From Perognathus longimembris pacificus (taxonomy: Eukaryota > Chordata > Mammalia > Rodentia > Heteromyidae), in NCBI RefSeq assembly GCF_023159225.1, contig NC_063166.1:46741149-46805148 (forward strand): DNA of 64,000 nucleotides. The letters run 5' to 3'. The position numbers and the translations under genes are program-made. The notes beneath the pieces were generated by a model that was given only the letters and a program-made list of their open reading frames with translations, made no database searches and was not told the origin of the DNA. This document shows, piece by piece, positions 22,566 through 33,493 of this stretch (the stretch's first letter is position 1; each line of letters starts with the position of its first letter).

Positions 22566-23074
22566 AAAACAAAGGACAGAGGAGAATCAAAGAACCTTGA
22601 CAATATCTAACTGATGATATCACATGAAGACAGGATTACAAAGGAATATGCATTGATCACTTATTGAGATTTGGTTATGAATGAGCATCTAGCCTTCACT
22701 AAGTGGAAAACTTTATACCAAAAATTTGGCCAGTGGATACTGCTGTGAGACCGGTAGTGGTACTTGCAAGTTAACAGTAAATAACTAGTGCCTTAGAAGT
22801 GTATGCAAAGGAGAAAAGTGTGAGGAAGAACTCTCTCACGTAATTATCAAACTTTTACATGGATTATTGTGGAAGTAGCATCTTGCATACAGATTCTCAG
22901 CCCTGGAGACAGTAAAGCTAAAATCTATCTTATACTTGACTCTCAGTCAGGACACTGAAATGCAGAGTGAAGCCACTCAAGGAAGAAAACCAACTTTCAG
23001 ACTCTCCTGAAAAGCTACAAAAACAAATTTGATTTCCATTTCACTGGTTCTGTCATCCACCCATCAATACATAT
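22566..23074. other. Unassigned sequence
   Basis: No repeat or gene recognised in about 500 bases. Confidence 0.45.
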
Positions 23075-23292
23075 GTTGTGCTGTTCCTGGGGCTTGGACC
23101 CAGGACTTTATGCTCTTGCTTGTCTTTTTTGCTTAAGGCTGGCACTGTCCCAATTGAACCAGACCTCCATATCCAGCATTTTTCTGGTTAATTGGAGATT
23201 AGGGTCTCATAGACATTACTTCCTAGGCTGGCTTCCAACTGTCATCCTCAGACCTCAGCCTCCTGAGTAGCCAGGACTACAGGTGTGAACCA
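23075..23292 (-). mobile_element. B1-like/Geo composite SINE, inverted
   Basis: Reverse-complement Geo half (GGGGCTTGGACCCAGGAC ... GCTTAAGGCTGGCACTG), then the inverted B1-like head (CAGCCTCCTGAGTAGCCAGG). Confidence 0.88.
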
Positions 23293-24033
23293 TCCATTGA
23301 TTCTTAACTGTATCATCTGAACTAGGCCCTGGTGATAGGAAAGTGAGGGAGAGCTACAGGCCTATGACTGGAAAGTTCAGTAGAAAGCATAAATCTCCCC
23401 AAGGAGCCTCTTCATTTACTGAACCCTATACGCTGTTTCTCTCCCTGAGATACTCTAATTATTGAAGTCACGTGTTTACCAAATGAATCATTGGAGGAGA
23501 AGATATCACATCACTGTAACCCCTACTGCATGGCCCTTCACAGGGCTCAGAAGAATTGCCAGCTAGATGACCACCACAGTTGTGAAAAAGGCAAAATAGA
23601 AGCATTTCTCCCTTTTGGTCATGACTGAGGCTCTGAAAAATCACCCTCTATACTAGGTACAGTTAGGCTCAAGGGTGTCCATTGCAAGTCTGACTTGGCT
23701 GAATGTCTTCATTGACTACTAACCTAACTTTTGGTAGCAGGTGATAGTCTGCCAGTGACCTCGTTCTCCAAATATATCACAACACATCTGTGTCAGGATA
23801 TCAGTGTTAATGCCCTCAGCCTGGGCACTCAGACATGAGGATTCTGATAAGCTCTGAGTTCTCCATCTACACTAAAGACTCCCTACATCCAATAAGTTTA
23901 CAACATGAATGTGGATGAATGCTAGGCTTAGGTTTGTGCCCAGCTCTTATCATTTTTCTTCACCCCAAGTTATCCTACGGCTGATGTTCCCAGATTCATC
24001 TTTCCAAGACATAATGTTTTAATTTTCAATCGC
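23293..24033. other. Unassigned sequence
   Basis: About 740 bases with no repeat or coding signal recognised, ending at the target duplication of the LTR that follows. Confidence 0.45.
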
Positions 24034-24586
24034 TGCTGGGCTCGGGTCGCCTCCCCTGGCGCGGAGATCCAGGCTCTGCTCTGCTCTGCTCTAACCGCTC
24101 CCTTTCTCACTCTCTCCCCTGGTCACCCGACCCACATGTAAGGCCAGAGTGGAGTGGGGGGGCTCAGGAAAGACCTCAGGTGCACACAGTCATATGAGAT
24201 TGCTTTACCTCCCTCCTTACCCGTGAAGAAAGCCAGACATACACGGATCTCGGAGACGCTTCAAGAGCAAATCTGATTTAATAAGGGAGGGACTAGCAGC
24301 TGATATAGTAGAAGGTGACGAGAGAAGGGGTCATCGACCAGAGCGCTGGCGATAGGCCGGCGAGCTTGTCATAGGACCCCCTCATGAGCTAACGTCACTT
24401 GGATAGCGCCACCCCAGGGGCGAAAGCCTGCGAGACTTTGGGGGCTCTTCGTAAAGCCAGTTCTTCTGGTTCCGGACCCAGAGAATTGTGGCCTCTTCTG
24501 CATTCCCCCAGGGTTGGGGGAAGGGCGGTGTCTCGGGCACGCTCTTCGTTGCCCTTCCCCCTCAAGGCCAAAGCTGAACCCCAACA
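24034..24586 (-). mobile_element. Solo ERVK-like LTR, inverted, with perfect 6-bp target duplication
   Basis: A 553-bp insert whose minus strand begins TGTTGGGG and ends CCCAGCA, flanked by identical hexamers AATCGC (24028-24033 and 24587-24592). A 6-bp duplication is typical of ERVK/ERV2 integrase. On the minus strand ATTAAA near 24276-24281 could be the polyadenylation signal, followed by a long CpG-containing U5 with a short AGAGC repeat (plus-strand 24073-24092). No internal viral sequence remains, so the provirus collapsed by LTR-LTR recombination. Its U3 start resembles the solo LTR at 5920-6459. Confidence 0.88.
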
Positions 24587-24639
24587 AATCGCAGCTTCAA
24601 AACCTCAAGGACTACCAACTAACTGCCTTTAACAAAAAT

Positions 24640-24896
24640 GTGTGCCAGTGCCGGTGCTTAAACACAGGACATTGGCACTGTCCTTAATCATTTTTTCTCA
24701 AGACTAGCACTCTACCACTTGAGCCACAGCTCAACTTTTGGCTTGACTTTTTGTTTGTTTGGTGTGGTTTTTTTGTGGCTAATTGGAAATAAGAATATCT
24801 GGAACTTTGCTGCCTAGACTAGCTTTGAACTGCAATCCTCAGATGTCAGCCTCCTTAGTAGCAGGATTATAGGCATAAGCCACTGGCACCCAACTT
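24640..24896 (-). mobile_element. B1-like/Geo composite SINE, inverted
   Basis: Starts GTGTGCCAGTGCCGGTGCTT, a diverged Geo end, followed by TCAAGACTAGCACTCTACCACTTGAG and the inverted B1-like head (CAGCCTCCTTAGTAGCAGG). Includes a T/G-rich middle insertion. Confidence 0.85.
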
Positions 24897-26319
24897 AACT
24901 GCCTTTTGATAAAGATGAAACTCCTTCCCTTGGAATTCAATACAATACAGTGAGATCTCAAATCCAGCTTTCTCTCAACTCTCCATAACATATACACAAT
25001 TACTCTATTCCTTCTGCACAAATCCATGCTCTGCTAGTCAGAATTTAGACACTTCTTCCTTTCTCACAATTATGTATACAAAGTGTGCTCATTTTGTACC
25101 TAAATGCTATCACCATAAAGGCTTTCCCTGTTCACCTCTGGGAGCAGTAATCATTTGTACTGACAAATATCAATGTATTCTAAGTGTATCTATCTTAAAT
25201 ACATTTTATTTAAATACATTTTATTTTCTTCTTTCTATTTCAACATATAACCTTTCTGAGAGTAGGAATCAGTCACATCCTTCTCTCCATATTCCTTCAA
25301 GGTCTTACTTGAAATTTATGAATTTCTCACAATGAATCGACAAATACAGCCACAGTGACTTCATACTCAGATTCACTCCTCACTGGAATAAAATTATTTT
25401 CTTTCACACATCCCAAAGGAAGCAGAGTCCAGCACTCTGTGCTCCATGTTATTACTGATTCTGCCTCTCAGTGGGAAGCCAGCCAAGGAAGTGATTTCTC
25501 TAAGTCCTCACAGGAGCCATCAGAGCTTCCAAGCAACGTCTGGGAGTACTGGGGAAAGTTGGTCTCCTTGGCAGCTGTTGGGAAAGTACATTGCTGACTG
25601 AGCTAAGAAAGCAGGAGCCTTGCTAAGAGAGCAATCGCATACTCTGCCATAATTAGTTCATGTGGCTCATTGCACTTTCTGTCAGAAAAAAAGGCACCTT
25701 ATTTGTAATTATTTTCAGATTAAACTGTTCTATTGGGGCATCATAAGATAATAAATGAGTATGTTTGGTACAATTGTTCTGATGGGGTGAGTCTATCAGA
25801 CAAAACAAAGTTGAGTGAATGCAAACAGGCTATACATGGGACAGAGGCCTAGGTGTGCTTCAGAGGAGAGGCAGTCATACTCCTCATTTAATTGCCAAAC
25901 ATAGAAACTCCCAGATTTCAATGTTTCTGGAGGGCCCTAAGGCAGTGTGAAGTCAGTAACTGGGAAAAGACAATTCTAGCTTGAAGGGGACCCTGGCTGT
26001 TTACTGTTTGATATCAACCCAAATGTGACTTGGCCACCACAAGTCATGTTATTTGCGAACTTGTGTGGTCCTCAATTCTTCCACCAGAGCCCGGATGTTT
26101 GCCACCTGTGAAATTTAATTGTGGAACAGACTCATCTGCCCTTGATAAAATGGTATTTCCCATTGCATTTCAATCCAAGAAAACTTAACCATTTTACTAG
26201 GGATTTTCAGAAAGATAGTGGATTAAAAGTTTTACTAATATGATTGTATATGTAAGTTACAGCTATATTTTGAGGAGTTAAAGAAAAGAAAGGCACAAAG
26301 AACTAAGAAAGCTGTGAGA
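24897..26319. other. Unassigned sequence
   Basis: About 1.4 kb with no repeat recognised. Open frames at 25072-25335 and 25355-25597 are under 90 codons and show no domain. Confidence 0.45.
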
Positions 26320-26660
26320 CCAGATGGTGGCTCACATCTAAAATTCCAGCTAGGGGCTGGGGATATGGCCTAGTGGCAAGAGTGCTTGCCTTGTATACAT
26401 GAAGCCCTGGGTTTGATTCCCCAGCACCACATATATAGAAAATGGCCAGAAGGGGCGCTGTGGCTCAAGTGGCAGAGTGCTAGCCTTGAGCAAAAAGGAA
26501 GCCAGGGTCAGTGCTCAGGCCGAGTCCAAGACTCAGGACTGGCAAAAAAAAAAAAAAAAAAAAACACTAAAATTCCAGCTACTCAGAAGACAGAGATTCA
26601 ATTTTTATCAAAATCTGTGGGATATACTCAAAGTGTTCTAAGTTTATGGTTATGAGGGTA
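26320..26660 (+). mobile_element. B1-like SINE split by an IDL-Geo insertion
   Basis: The host SINE head (GATGGTGGCTCACATCTAAAATTCCAGCTA) resumes after the insert with AAAATTCCAGCTACTCAGAAG, giving the duplicated target CTAAAATTCCAGCTA at 26338-26352 and 26567-26581. The right part is diverged. Confidence 0.85.
26353..26566 (+). mobile_element. IDL-Geo dimeric SINE, sense, with 15-bp perfect target duplication
   Basis: The best reference copy in the window. The left monomer starts GGGGCTGGGGATATGGCC. It has an RNA polymerase III A box TGGCCTAGTGGCAAG (26366-26380) and B box GGTTTGATTCC (26410-26420), as in tRNA-Ala-derived ID elements. The Geo monomer follows from about 26457 (GCTGTGGCTCAAGTGGCAGAG ... 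ACTGGC), then an A-tail of about 20 bases. Identical 15-bp flanks prove LINE-1-type insertion into an older B1-like SINE. A few bases of the Geo monomer are missing near 26520. Confidence 0.95.
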
Positions 26661-26874
26661 AGTTCATGGTTTATGAAGATCTATATTAAGAAGCCAGACT
26701 AATCTCAGCTAATCTCTGAGTGATCTCATGATGAACCTATGGATTTTACTGGAGGAGAAAAAAGGCAAATCAAACTCCAAATTAATGGAAGGAAGTGAGT
26801 AATAATAAAGAGCTGAAATTAATTAAATGGAGACTAAAGGACCAATAACAAAGGATCAAAGAGTTGGAGAACAG

Positions 26875-27360
26875 TATGAAGGTTTCTCAAAAATTAGAAT
26901 TCTCCCATAATCGGCATGCCTGCAGGAATAAGACATACAACAGAAATACCTATACCCATGTCTGAGTAGGCACTGTTCACAATGGCCAAGTTACTGAACT
27001 AGCCTACATATCTGCCAATGAATTAATGGATAAAGAATAAAGTATTACTCAATGAAAATCATGTTTGTGGTAAAGTGGAGGAAATTGGAGATGACTGTAT
27101 TGAGGGAAATAAGCTACACTCAGAAGGATAAATATTACATGTTTTCTCTCATATGTGGAATCTAGTGAGGTGGGGAGAAGATGTGAAAAGAACCAGGAAG
27201 GTTATTAGCAACACAAAGAAGAACAATCGAGAGAGAGAGAGAGAGGTTTTCTAAAAGAGAAGAGGGTCTAAATATGATCCAGATAGGTAATATGCCTACA
27301 TAAAATATAACAAGCACATTATCTTGAGTTACTAATATAAGCTAATAAAATGGGGAAAAG
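26875..27360 (+). mobile_element. Old LINE-1 3' end
   Basis: Resembles the last part of LINE-1 ORF2 and 3' UTR. GGCACTGTTCACAATGGCCAAG, GGATAAAGAATAAAGTATTACTCAATG, GTGGAGGAAATTGGAG and GAGGGAAATAAGCTACACTCAGAAGG are diverged versions of blocks conserved across mammalian LINE-1s. A short GA repeat lies at about 27230-27246. No intact reading frame remains. Confidence 0.75.
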
Positions 27361-27832
27361 AATCTAGAAATTTTTTAAGTCTCCAGTATCTGCCACCTAG
27401 AATCATATTTCTTTGGCTTAATTTGTGTTGGCTATTAAGAAAGACTGTAGATAATAGAATTAGGGTTGAAAGGCTGGCATTTCACATCTACTTCCATTAA
27501 CGGAGTAAGCACCAGATACCAACAGAGACCTTCTCTCTGATCACCACCCACCCCCTCTTACCTGCCTAGGGAATCACAGGATGAAAGTGATTCATGATCA
27601 CACTTGGCCCTCACACAGATTAAAATTTGAACCAAGTATTTGTCCATGGGAAGCAAATGCAACTTCATCTACCCAGAAAGAAAACTTTGCTCATCTCCAG
27701 TCAACACATCTATAACCAAGGACCATGTCTCCCTCCAGGAGCCTCAAAACTCTCTAGACCTCATTTGAGCTCCACCTTTCATGTATAGGCAGCTATAATT
27801 ATGCATTTTTATCTATTAAAAATTCTTCTGGT
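27361..27832. other. Unassigned sequence
   Basis: No repeat or gene recognised. Confidence 0.4.
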
Positions 27833-28055
27833 GGGTACTAGTGGCTCATGCCTGTAATCCTAGCTACCCAGAAGGCAGAGATCTGAGGATTGTGGTTCAA
27901 AGTCAGTGGACAGGAAAATCTGTGTGACTCTTATTTCCAATGAATCACCAAAAAGTCAGAACTGTGGCTCAAGTGGCAGAGCAATAGCCTTGAGCAAAAT
28001 AGCTCAGAGACAGAGTCCAAGCCTTGAGTTCAAGCCCCAGCACAACAAAAGATTT
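27833..28055 (+). mobile_element. B1-like/Geo composite SINE
   Basis: A clear example of the composite family. It has head GTGGCTCATGCCTGTAATCCTAGC, block GAGATCTGAGGATTGTGGTTC, CCAATGAATCACCAAAAAG junction, Geo half CTGTGGCTCAAGTGGCAGAG ... GAGTTCAAGCCCCAGCAC, and a short A/T tail. Confidence 0.93.
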
Positions 28056-28829
28056 TTTTTTTCAATTTGCTAAGTTAATTCCCTTCCATGTTTTCTCATT
28101 TGAGGAGATGACATTTTCAATGGATAATACATGATTATTGTTTTTTGAATAAAAGTGATGAGATGACTTCTCCCTGAACATCTGCTATCAAACAGTCACT
28201 TGGGGAAGTAGATTGTTTTGTCCACATTATACAGATGAGAAACAGCTCAATGAGCTTAATTCCTGGCTTGGGGACTCTCAGTGTAGCTGGCACAGAAAGA
28301 TTGAGTCAGAGTGCCAGCACAGCTCCCTGGTTATACTTGCTCCAGACCCCAGAGAGGCCTCTCTCCACTGATTGGAGTTCTTGCAAGCTCGGTTTCCTAG
28401 AGATGAAATCCTTTCAGGGAATGGGCAGATTTGTTGATAAGATTGCCAGACATGGCAAATGAAAACACAAGATAAAATAACAAATATTTTAGTAAAAATA
28501 TATCTCAAACAATATCTGTGTCCTCTATCACCTAGTAAGCCTCTTTAAAAGAGTCCTTTATTAAATTATTTTACGTATTGTATTCTCAAAACCTACCACT
28601 GTGTCTACATTTTAATGAGAGCCACAAAACTACCTACGAATTTGTATACCTTGAGAAGATTGATCATAGCTGAATAATTGCTGAATCCACAGAGAGCCCC
28701 TGGTATGATAATATCTTACATATAGAAGCATTCAATGTGTTCAAAGAAATTCTTAAAATATTGTGGTACAAATCACTCATAGGGGTTTTTAGACTATCAT
28801 GAAATACAGTTTAAATATAAAATAATATG
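28056..28829. other. Unassigned sequence
   Basis: No repeat recognised. The 75-codon frame at 28235-28462 has no known motif. Confidence 0.45.
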
Positions 28830-29015
28830 GAAAAAAATAATGTTGAAAATGAACTATACAACTTGTGGGGGTGGTCAGGAGGGAAAAAGTGAGAGAAAAT
28901 GAGGGAAGAGATGACACTGTTCAAAAAGAAATTTACTCATTACCTGACTTATGTAACTATAACTCCTCTGTACATTACCATTATAATAACAATTCAAATA
29001 GAAAAAAATATAGAG
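28830..29015 (+). mobile_element. LINE-1 3' UTR remnant
   Basis: GAACTATACAACTTGTGGGGGTGG, a purine-rich tract, TACTCATTACCTGACTTATGTAACTATAACTCCTCTGTACAT and an A-rich end match the terminal 3' UTR shared with copies at 31570, 48245 and 54455. Confidence 0.8.
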
Positions 29016-29221
29016 AAAATGAATTGAAATGAAGAATAGATTAATTTGAATTATGAAGGTATTTTGTCCGTAGAGGTAACAGAAAAGCAACCTGTTTGAA
29101 CAAAACCTATTCGAATTATTATCTGACCTAGGCATAGCATATACCCTAGTATCTACTCCCTGCTTCCAGGACTTGACTGGGATTAGGGAAAGCTTAATTG
29201 GAAGAGACCTCAAAGGCCATA

Positions 29222-29525
29222 TGCTATGGCACATATACACAGTGGAATCCTACTAATCCATCAGAAAGAATAATATGTCATTTGCAGGAAAGTGGATGGA
29301 CATAGAACAAACCATGTTAAGTGAGGTAGGCCAAGTTCAAAGACAAATGTCACATTTTCACTGATATGTGGAAGCTAGATCTAAAATACAGCTAAACACA
29401 ATAAGTCACACAGGTCTTTGTGTATTTACACACAAACCAACTGACAAAGGGAGGGTATACCAAGGGCAGGGATCTAAAAGTGTAACTCCTCTGAACATCT
29501 AAAGTACTGGGTTTTTTTGAAAACA
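29222..29525 (+). mobile_element. Old LINE-1 ORF2 end and 3' UTR remnant
   Basis: GGCACATATACACAGTGGAATCCTACT followed by AATAATATGTCATTTGCAGG, GTGGATGGACATAGAAC and GTTAAGTGAGGTAGGCCAAG correspond to the ORF2 C-terminus (YIYTMEYY-like region) of an older LINE-1. Frames are broken. Confidence 0.75.
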
Positions 29526-29564
29526 AATTCCAAGAAATAGAGGCATGGTTTTTGGGTGTTTTCT

Positions 29565-30705
29565 ATTTTAAGTTTTTTTTTCTTTTTTTTAAAGTTTTTA
29601 TTATAAAACTGATGTACAGAGAGGTTACAGTTTCATACGTTAGGCATTGGATACATTTCTTTACTGTTTGTTACCTTGTCCCTCATACCTCCCCTCCCCC
29701 CTCCCCCTTTTCCTTTCCCCCCATGAGGTGTTCCATTCACTTAGACCACACAGTTTTGCAAGTATTGCTTTTGTAGTTGTTTTTCTTTTTTCACCCTGAG
29801 TCTCTCAATTTTGGTATTCCCTTTCAATTTCCTAGAACAGAAATCCATTATCTGATATATAATGGTTATTTTTCCTATGAATGTATAGAATTATCTGTGA
29901 CTTCTCAACTAAGTTATGTGTTATAGTCAAGCGTGGCTGTGTTATAGTCAAGAGTGGCTGAACCAGTTTACATTCCCACCAACAATGAAGTAGGGTTCCC
30001 TTTTGGACACATCCCCTCCAACAACTGTTATTGTTAGTTTTCTTGATATATGACATTCTTACTGGGGTGAGATGGAATCTCAATGTTGTTTTGATTTGCA
30101 TTTCTTTTATGGCCAGTGATGTAGAGCACTTTTTCATATGTCTCTTGGCCATTCTCATTTCCTCATCAGAGAAGTCTCTTTGTAGATCTTTAGCCCACTT
30201 GATGAGCGGGCTATTAGTTGTTTGCGGTTTTGTTTTGGAGGAAGGTAATTTTTTTAGTTCTGCATATATTTTAGATATGAGGCCTTTGTCCATTGAATGG
30301 CAGGTAAAGATCTTCTCCCAGTCTGTGGGCTTTCTGTTTATCTTGCAAGCTATGTCCTTTGCCGTGCAGAAGCTCTGCAGTTTGATGCAGTCCCATTTGT
30401 CCATCCTTTCTTTGATTTGTAGCCTTTCTGGGTCTTTGTTAAGGAAGTTCCGTCCTGTGCCAAGGAGCCCAAGTGTTTCTCCTACTTCTTCCTTTAGTGT
30501 TTTCAGGGTGTCTGTTTTGATTTCGAGGTCTTTAATCCATTTGGAATTGATTTTGGTGCAGGGTGATATATAAGGATCTAGTTTTAGTTTGTTGCATGTG
30601 TTGAGCCAGTTTTTCCAGAACAATTCGTTAAAGAGGCTATCTTTATTCCAAACTATTGTTTTAGCCCCTTTATCAAAGATTAAGTAGGTGTAGTTCTGTG
30701 GTAAG
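29565..30705 (-). mobile_element. LINE-1, inverted, 5'-truncated, with internal replacement
   Basis: Read on the minus strand: ORF2 C-terminal region from about 30705, with a long open frame (30623 down to 29832, 263 codons) including the intact Cys motif CWRGC...HCWWEC. Then comes a 125-base stretch not matching LINE-1 (about 29836-29960), then the distal 3' UTR with its G-rich tract (C-rich on plus, 29690-29720) and A-tail (T-rich on plus, from 29566). About 640 bases that the copy at 1-8137 has between ORF2 and the distal 3' UTR are missing. Closely similar to the young LINE-1 family, so a fairly recent insertion. Confidence 0.88.
29832..30623 (-). pseudogene. LINE-1 ORF2 C-terminal fragment (263 codons open)
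   Basis: The longest undisturbed coding stretch in the window. It encodes the C-terminal segment of LINE-1 ORF2 protein from a WLNTCNKLKLDPYISP-like block through [24 protein letters not shown] and the Cys motif C-x3-C-x7-H-x4-C near 30000. The last about 40 codons read into non-LINE-1 filler. It lacks endonuclease and reverse transcriptase, so it is not functional. The 180-codon frame on the opposite strand is its shadow. Confidence 0.85.
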
Positions 30706-30734
30706 TTTTATTTTTCTTTTGAGGGAGTTGAACA

Positions 30735-30960
30735 AAGGAGGAACAGAGGAATGGAAGAATGAAGGATGAGCACATGAAGCCATTGTGTTCAATATACACT
30801 ATATTCAAAATGAATGATGTAGCTTGCAGGTAGAGATAATAGAGCGAAAAGGGGGAAAGTGAAAGAAGAGGCAAAAATGCTCAAAAAGTATTGTACTCAT
30901 AACCCAACTAATGAAACTATAACCTCTTTGTACAACTCCCTCAAAACAACAAATAAAAAA
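30735..30960 (+). mobile_element. LINE-1 3' UTR remnant, sense
   Basis: A purine-rich tract (about 30836-30866), then TACTCATAACCCAACTAATGAAACTATAACCTCTTTGTACAA and an A-rich end, as in other LINE-1 tails here. Followed by a short (CAA)n array at about 30965-30985. Confidence 0.7.
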
Positions 30961-31234
30961 TCTAAACAACAACAACAACAACAAAAAGAAAAGGCCAGTT
31001 ACATATGTGGTAGCTTGGCTTTACCTTGGAGACTAAGAACTGCTGGCCAAAATTTGCTTTGACAGCATGGAGAGTACTCATGGTCAATTAAGAGGCACTG
31101 TGATTCATTGTCAATAGTTACATTACAGATTTGATCTTATTTGTAAACCCAGTGGAGTGGGTCACAGCTTTCCTGTCACTATATCCTTTCAGTTGCCAAG
31201 TTGGATATCATCCATCATCTTCCCATCTCTAGAC

Positions 31235-31750
31235 CTTCTCTTAATCTGGTTATTAGTCAAGATATATTATTTTGTCTTTGAGTATTGTTATAGACAAACA
31301 GTATGTTTCCATATCTTGGAGTTGGTTTCAATGTGTACATTATTGTATATAAACATGAAGAGGCACTTAGGCATTTTGCCTTCGTGAGAAGATACTTTCC
31401 TAAGAGTATCCTCTTTTGGTCTCACTGTCTGTGAGTGTATAGAATCCTGTGTAATTTGTCATATCACAGTGCATTTAGATCTTATTTTCACATATCAGAG
31501 AGAACATGTGTCATTTGTCTCTCTGAGCTTGGCTTACCTCAACTGTATTAGTGGAGCTCACTGGACATTGATGAAAGTGAACTATACAACTCATGAGTGG
31601 AGATGGGAGGAAGGCAGTAGGAAAGAATAAGAGAACAGTAGGCACTGTACAAAAGGAAATGTACTCATTACCTGATTCATGTAATTGTAATCCCTCTGTA
31701 TATCACCTCTGTTATAGCAATAAATTAATAAAAATTTAAAATTAAATTAA
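31235..31750. mobile_element. LINE-1 3' end with inverted 5' part (twin-priming structure)
   Basis: About 31235-31548 reads as antisense LINE-1 3' region (for example CAGAGAGAACATGTGTCATTTGTC...GAGCTTGGCTTACC). From about 31568 sense LINE-1 3' UTR follows (GAACTATACAACTCATGAGTGG ... TACTCATTACCTGATTCATG ... ATAAATTAATAAAAATTT). Antisense upstream part followed by sense 3' end is the classic product of twin priming during insertion. The left edge is uncertain. Confidence 0.65.
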
Positions 31751-33334
31751 AAAAATTTTTAATGTATGTTTCCTATACTTGGATCTTTCTTGATCCTTTG
31801 ATCCACTGTGTGTGTATGTACACTGTTCAGTGCCCTTTTGTTCTGAAAATCTTAACACCTATATGCAAATTGTCCTCAGGCCACTGGAATCCTGCCCACC
31901 CTAACCAAGAAAAAAGCAATTTGTACAGATTCACATGCCCTTTATTGTGGGCAGGCTACCAAGCATAAGAATGTGTAAATGTAGTTTCCCAATCCTTGGA
32001 ATTTCCTGATGACACAACTTTCTTGAGGCATAGCTTGCCTCCAGTGTATCCTCTGGGATAAGGCTGAGTGCTGTGCTCTGTGGAACTTTGCTCAGCACCC
32101 TCCCTCTCCTGACTCCTCAGAGTTCCCAAGTATTTCCTTAGCCTCTCACCTGCAGGTGAATCTTTCCTTGGGTTCAACTTTGAGGGAGCTCAACCCCAGG
32201 AAATCAATTCCCTTGAATTTGGCCTGTTACATACTACCCACTTGAGTATAGAGTTAGGGCCCAAAATCTCTTGGAAATTATCTATTCAAGTAAGCAAGTT
32301 TAACTATACATCAGTATTATTTGTATACATACTCCTATACGGCCTTAGTTACCCAGAAAACACAAGAGCAGTTTCTAAGCCATAGCACAGGCTGTGCTTT
32401 CTCAGCAGGCAGTGGATAATGGGCATAGGACGTCATTCTAACCTCCATGCAAGCAGCTAGCTCTCCCCACTTAGATTTCTGCACTTTTCACTAAGCATCA
32501 TTAGCATTGGAACTTAGTATTGTGACCCTGCTTTTTGAAATTTGTTCCTGGAATATTGAATAACTACTTGTTATTTTTCTGCTTTATATTTATAGTAAGA
32601 TACCTGAATGTTATTATTTCTTCTTCCTACATGCCCAAGATATGTAAAAACAAAACAAAAGAAAATAAACCATTGTCCTGCTAGGAAACTGGTTCTCCAA
32701 GAATCAGTTGTAATATCTTATTTTTAAACACAGTTGTGCATATAACAGGGTGATCATGAGATGAAATAATTAGAGAAATAACAGCTATCTCTCATTAGAA
32801 GTCTGGGAAAAGAGTGGGAAAAATAATACTGATCGAGACCATCCAGGAAGGCCATGGGAAAGCAGAGAATAAGTGTCTCAGGGCCTCGTGGCACTCAGCT
32901 AAAGTAGGTTCCTTTATTTTTAAAGGTCTAATTGGCTATTATTAGCAATTCATGAATTAGTCAGTATCCCCTCTGGACCAGAATGACCATATCAACTTTT
33001 TCAAGTATCCCCAGCAGTGACACACACATACAAAAGGAAAAATGGGTTGTATGGGTTAAGGTAAGGGGAGTTTCTTTCTTATGCTGGCTCAGATAAAGTG
33101 GACCACTTAAGATTGGTTGCAGTCAGTCTCCTGCTTTGGGGAAAACTGGGCTGTTATAAGTTAAATATGGTTATGTGGCACTTAGAAAAAGTGACTCTTC
33201 TAGTTTAGTCTAGTCTATTGCAGGAGCTCACTCAGCAACAGTGGCCTCATAAATTTTATTTAACGCCCTTGATTTTTATTAATAGATATCAGTGAAATCT
33301 ATCTTACCAAAATAATAAGAAGAAAAGCATCTGA
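31751..33334. other. Unassigned sequence
   Basis: About 1.6 kb with no recognised repeat or gene; a 73-codon minus-strand frame (31956-32177) shows no domain. Confidence 0.45.
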
Positions 33335-33493
33335 TCTAAAAAGCAGCCTACAGAATGGGAGGGGATCTTTGCCAGACAATGACCTAATATCCAGAATATA
33401 CAAAGAGCTCAAGAAACTAAACCCTCAAATCAACAACACAATTAATAAACAGGCAAATAAGCTAAACAGACAATTCTCAGAAGAAGTCAAATG
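33335..33493 (+). mobile_element. LINE-1 ORF2 fragment, sense (left arm of an inverted pair)
   Basis: About 159 bases encoding a KNGRGSLPDNDLIS-like ORF2 segment with neither 5' nor 3' continuation. It is the inverted counterpart of 36796-36966: about 95% identical by eye when that arm is reverse-complemented, apart from an 11-base deletion after GGATCTTTGCCAG. It begins at exactly the base (TCTAAAAAGCAGCC) where the other copy's 5' end lies. Confidence 0.8.

Noticed and set aside
26366..26420. Possible tRNA gene from A and B boxes
   Set aside because: It is the tRNA-derived head of a SINE; no cloverleaf or anticodon stem is preserved and an A-tail and target duplication are present.
30031..30573. 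180-codon plus-strand open frame with hydrophobic, membrane-like composition
   Set aside because: It is the exact antisense of LINE-1 ORF2 C-terminal coding sequence (29832-30623 minus). A similar frame occurs opposite the other LINE-1 copy (6812-7177), so it is a shadow.
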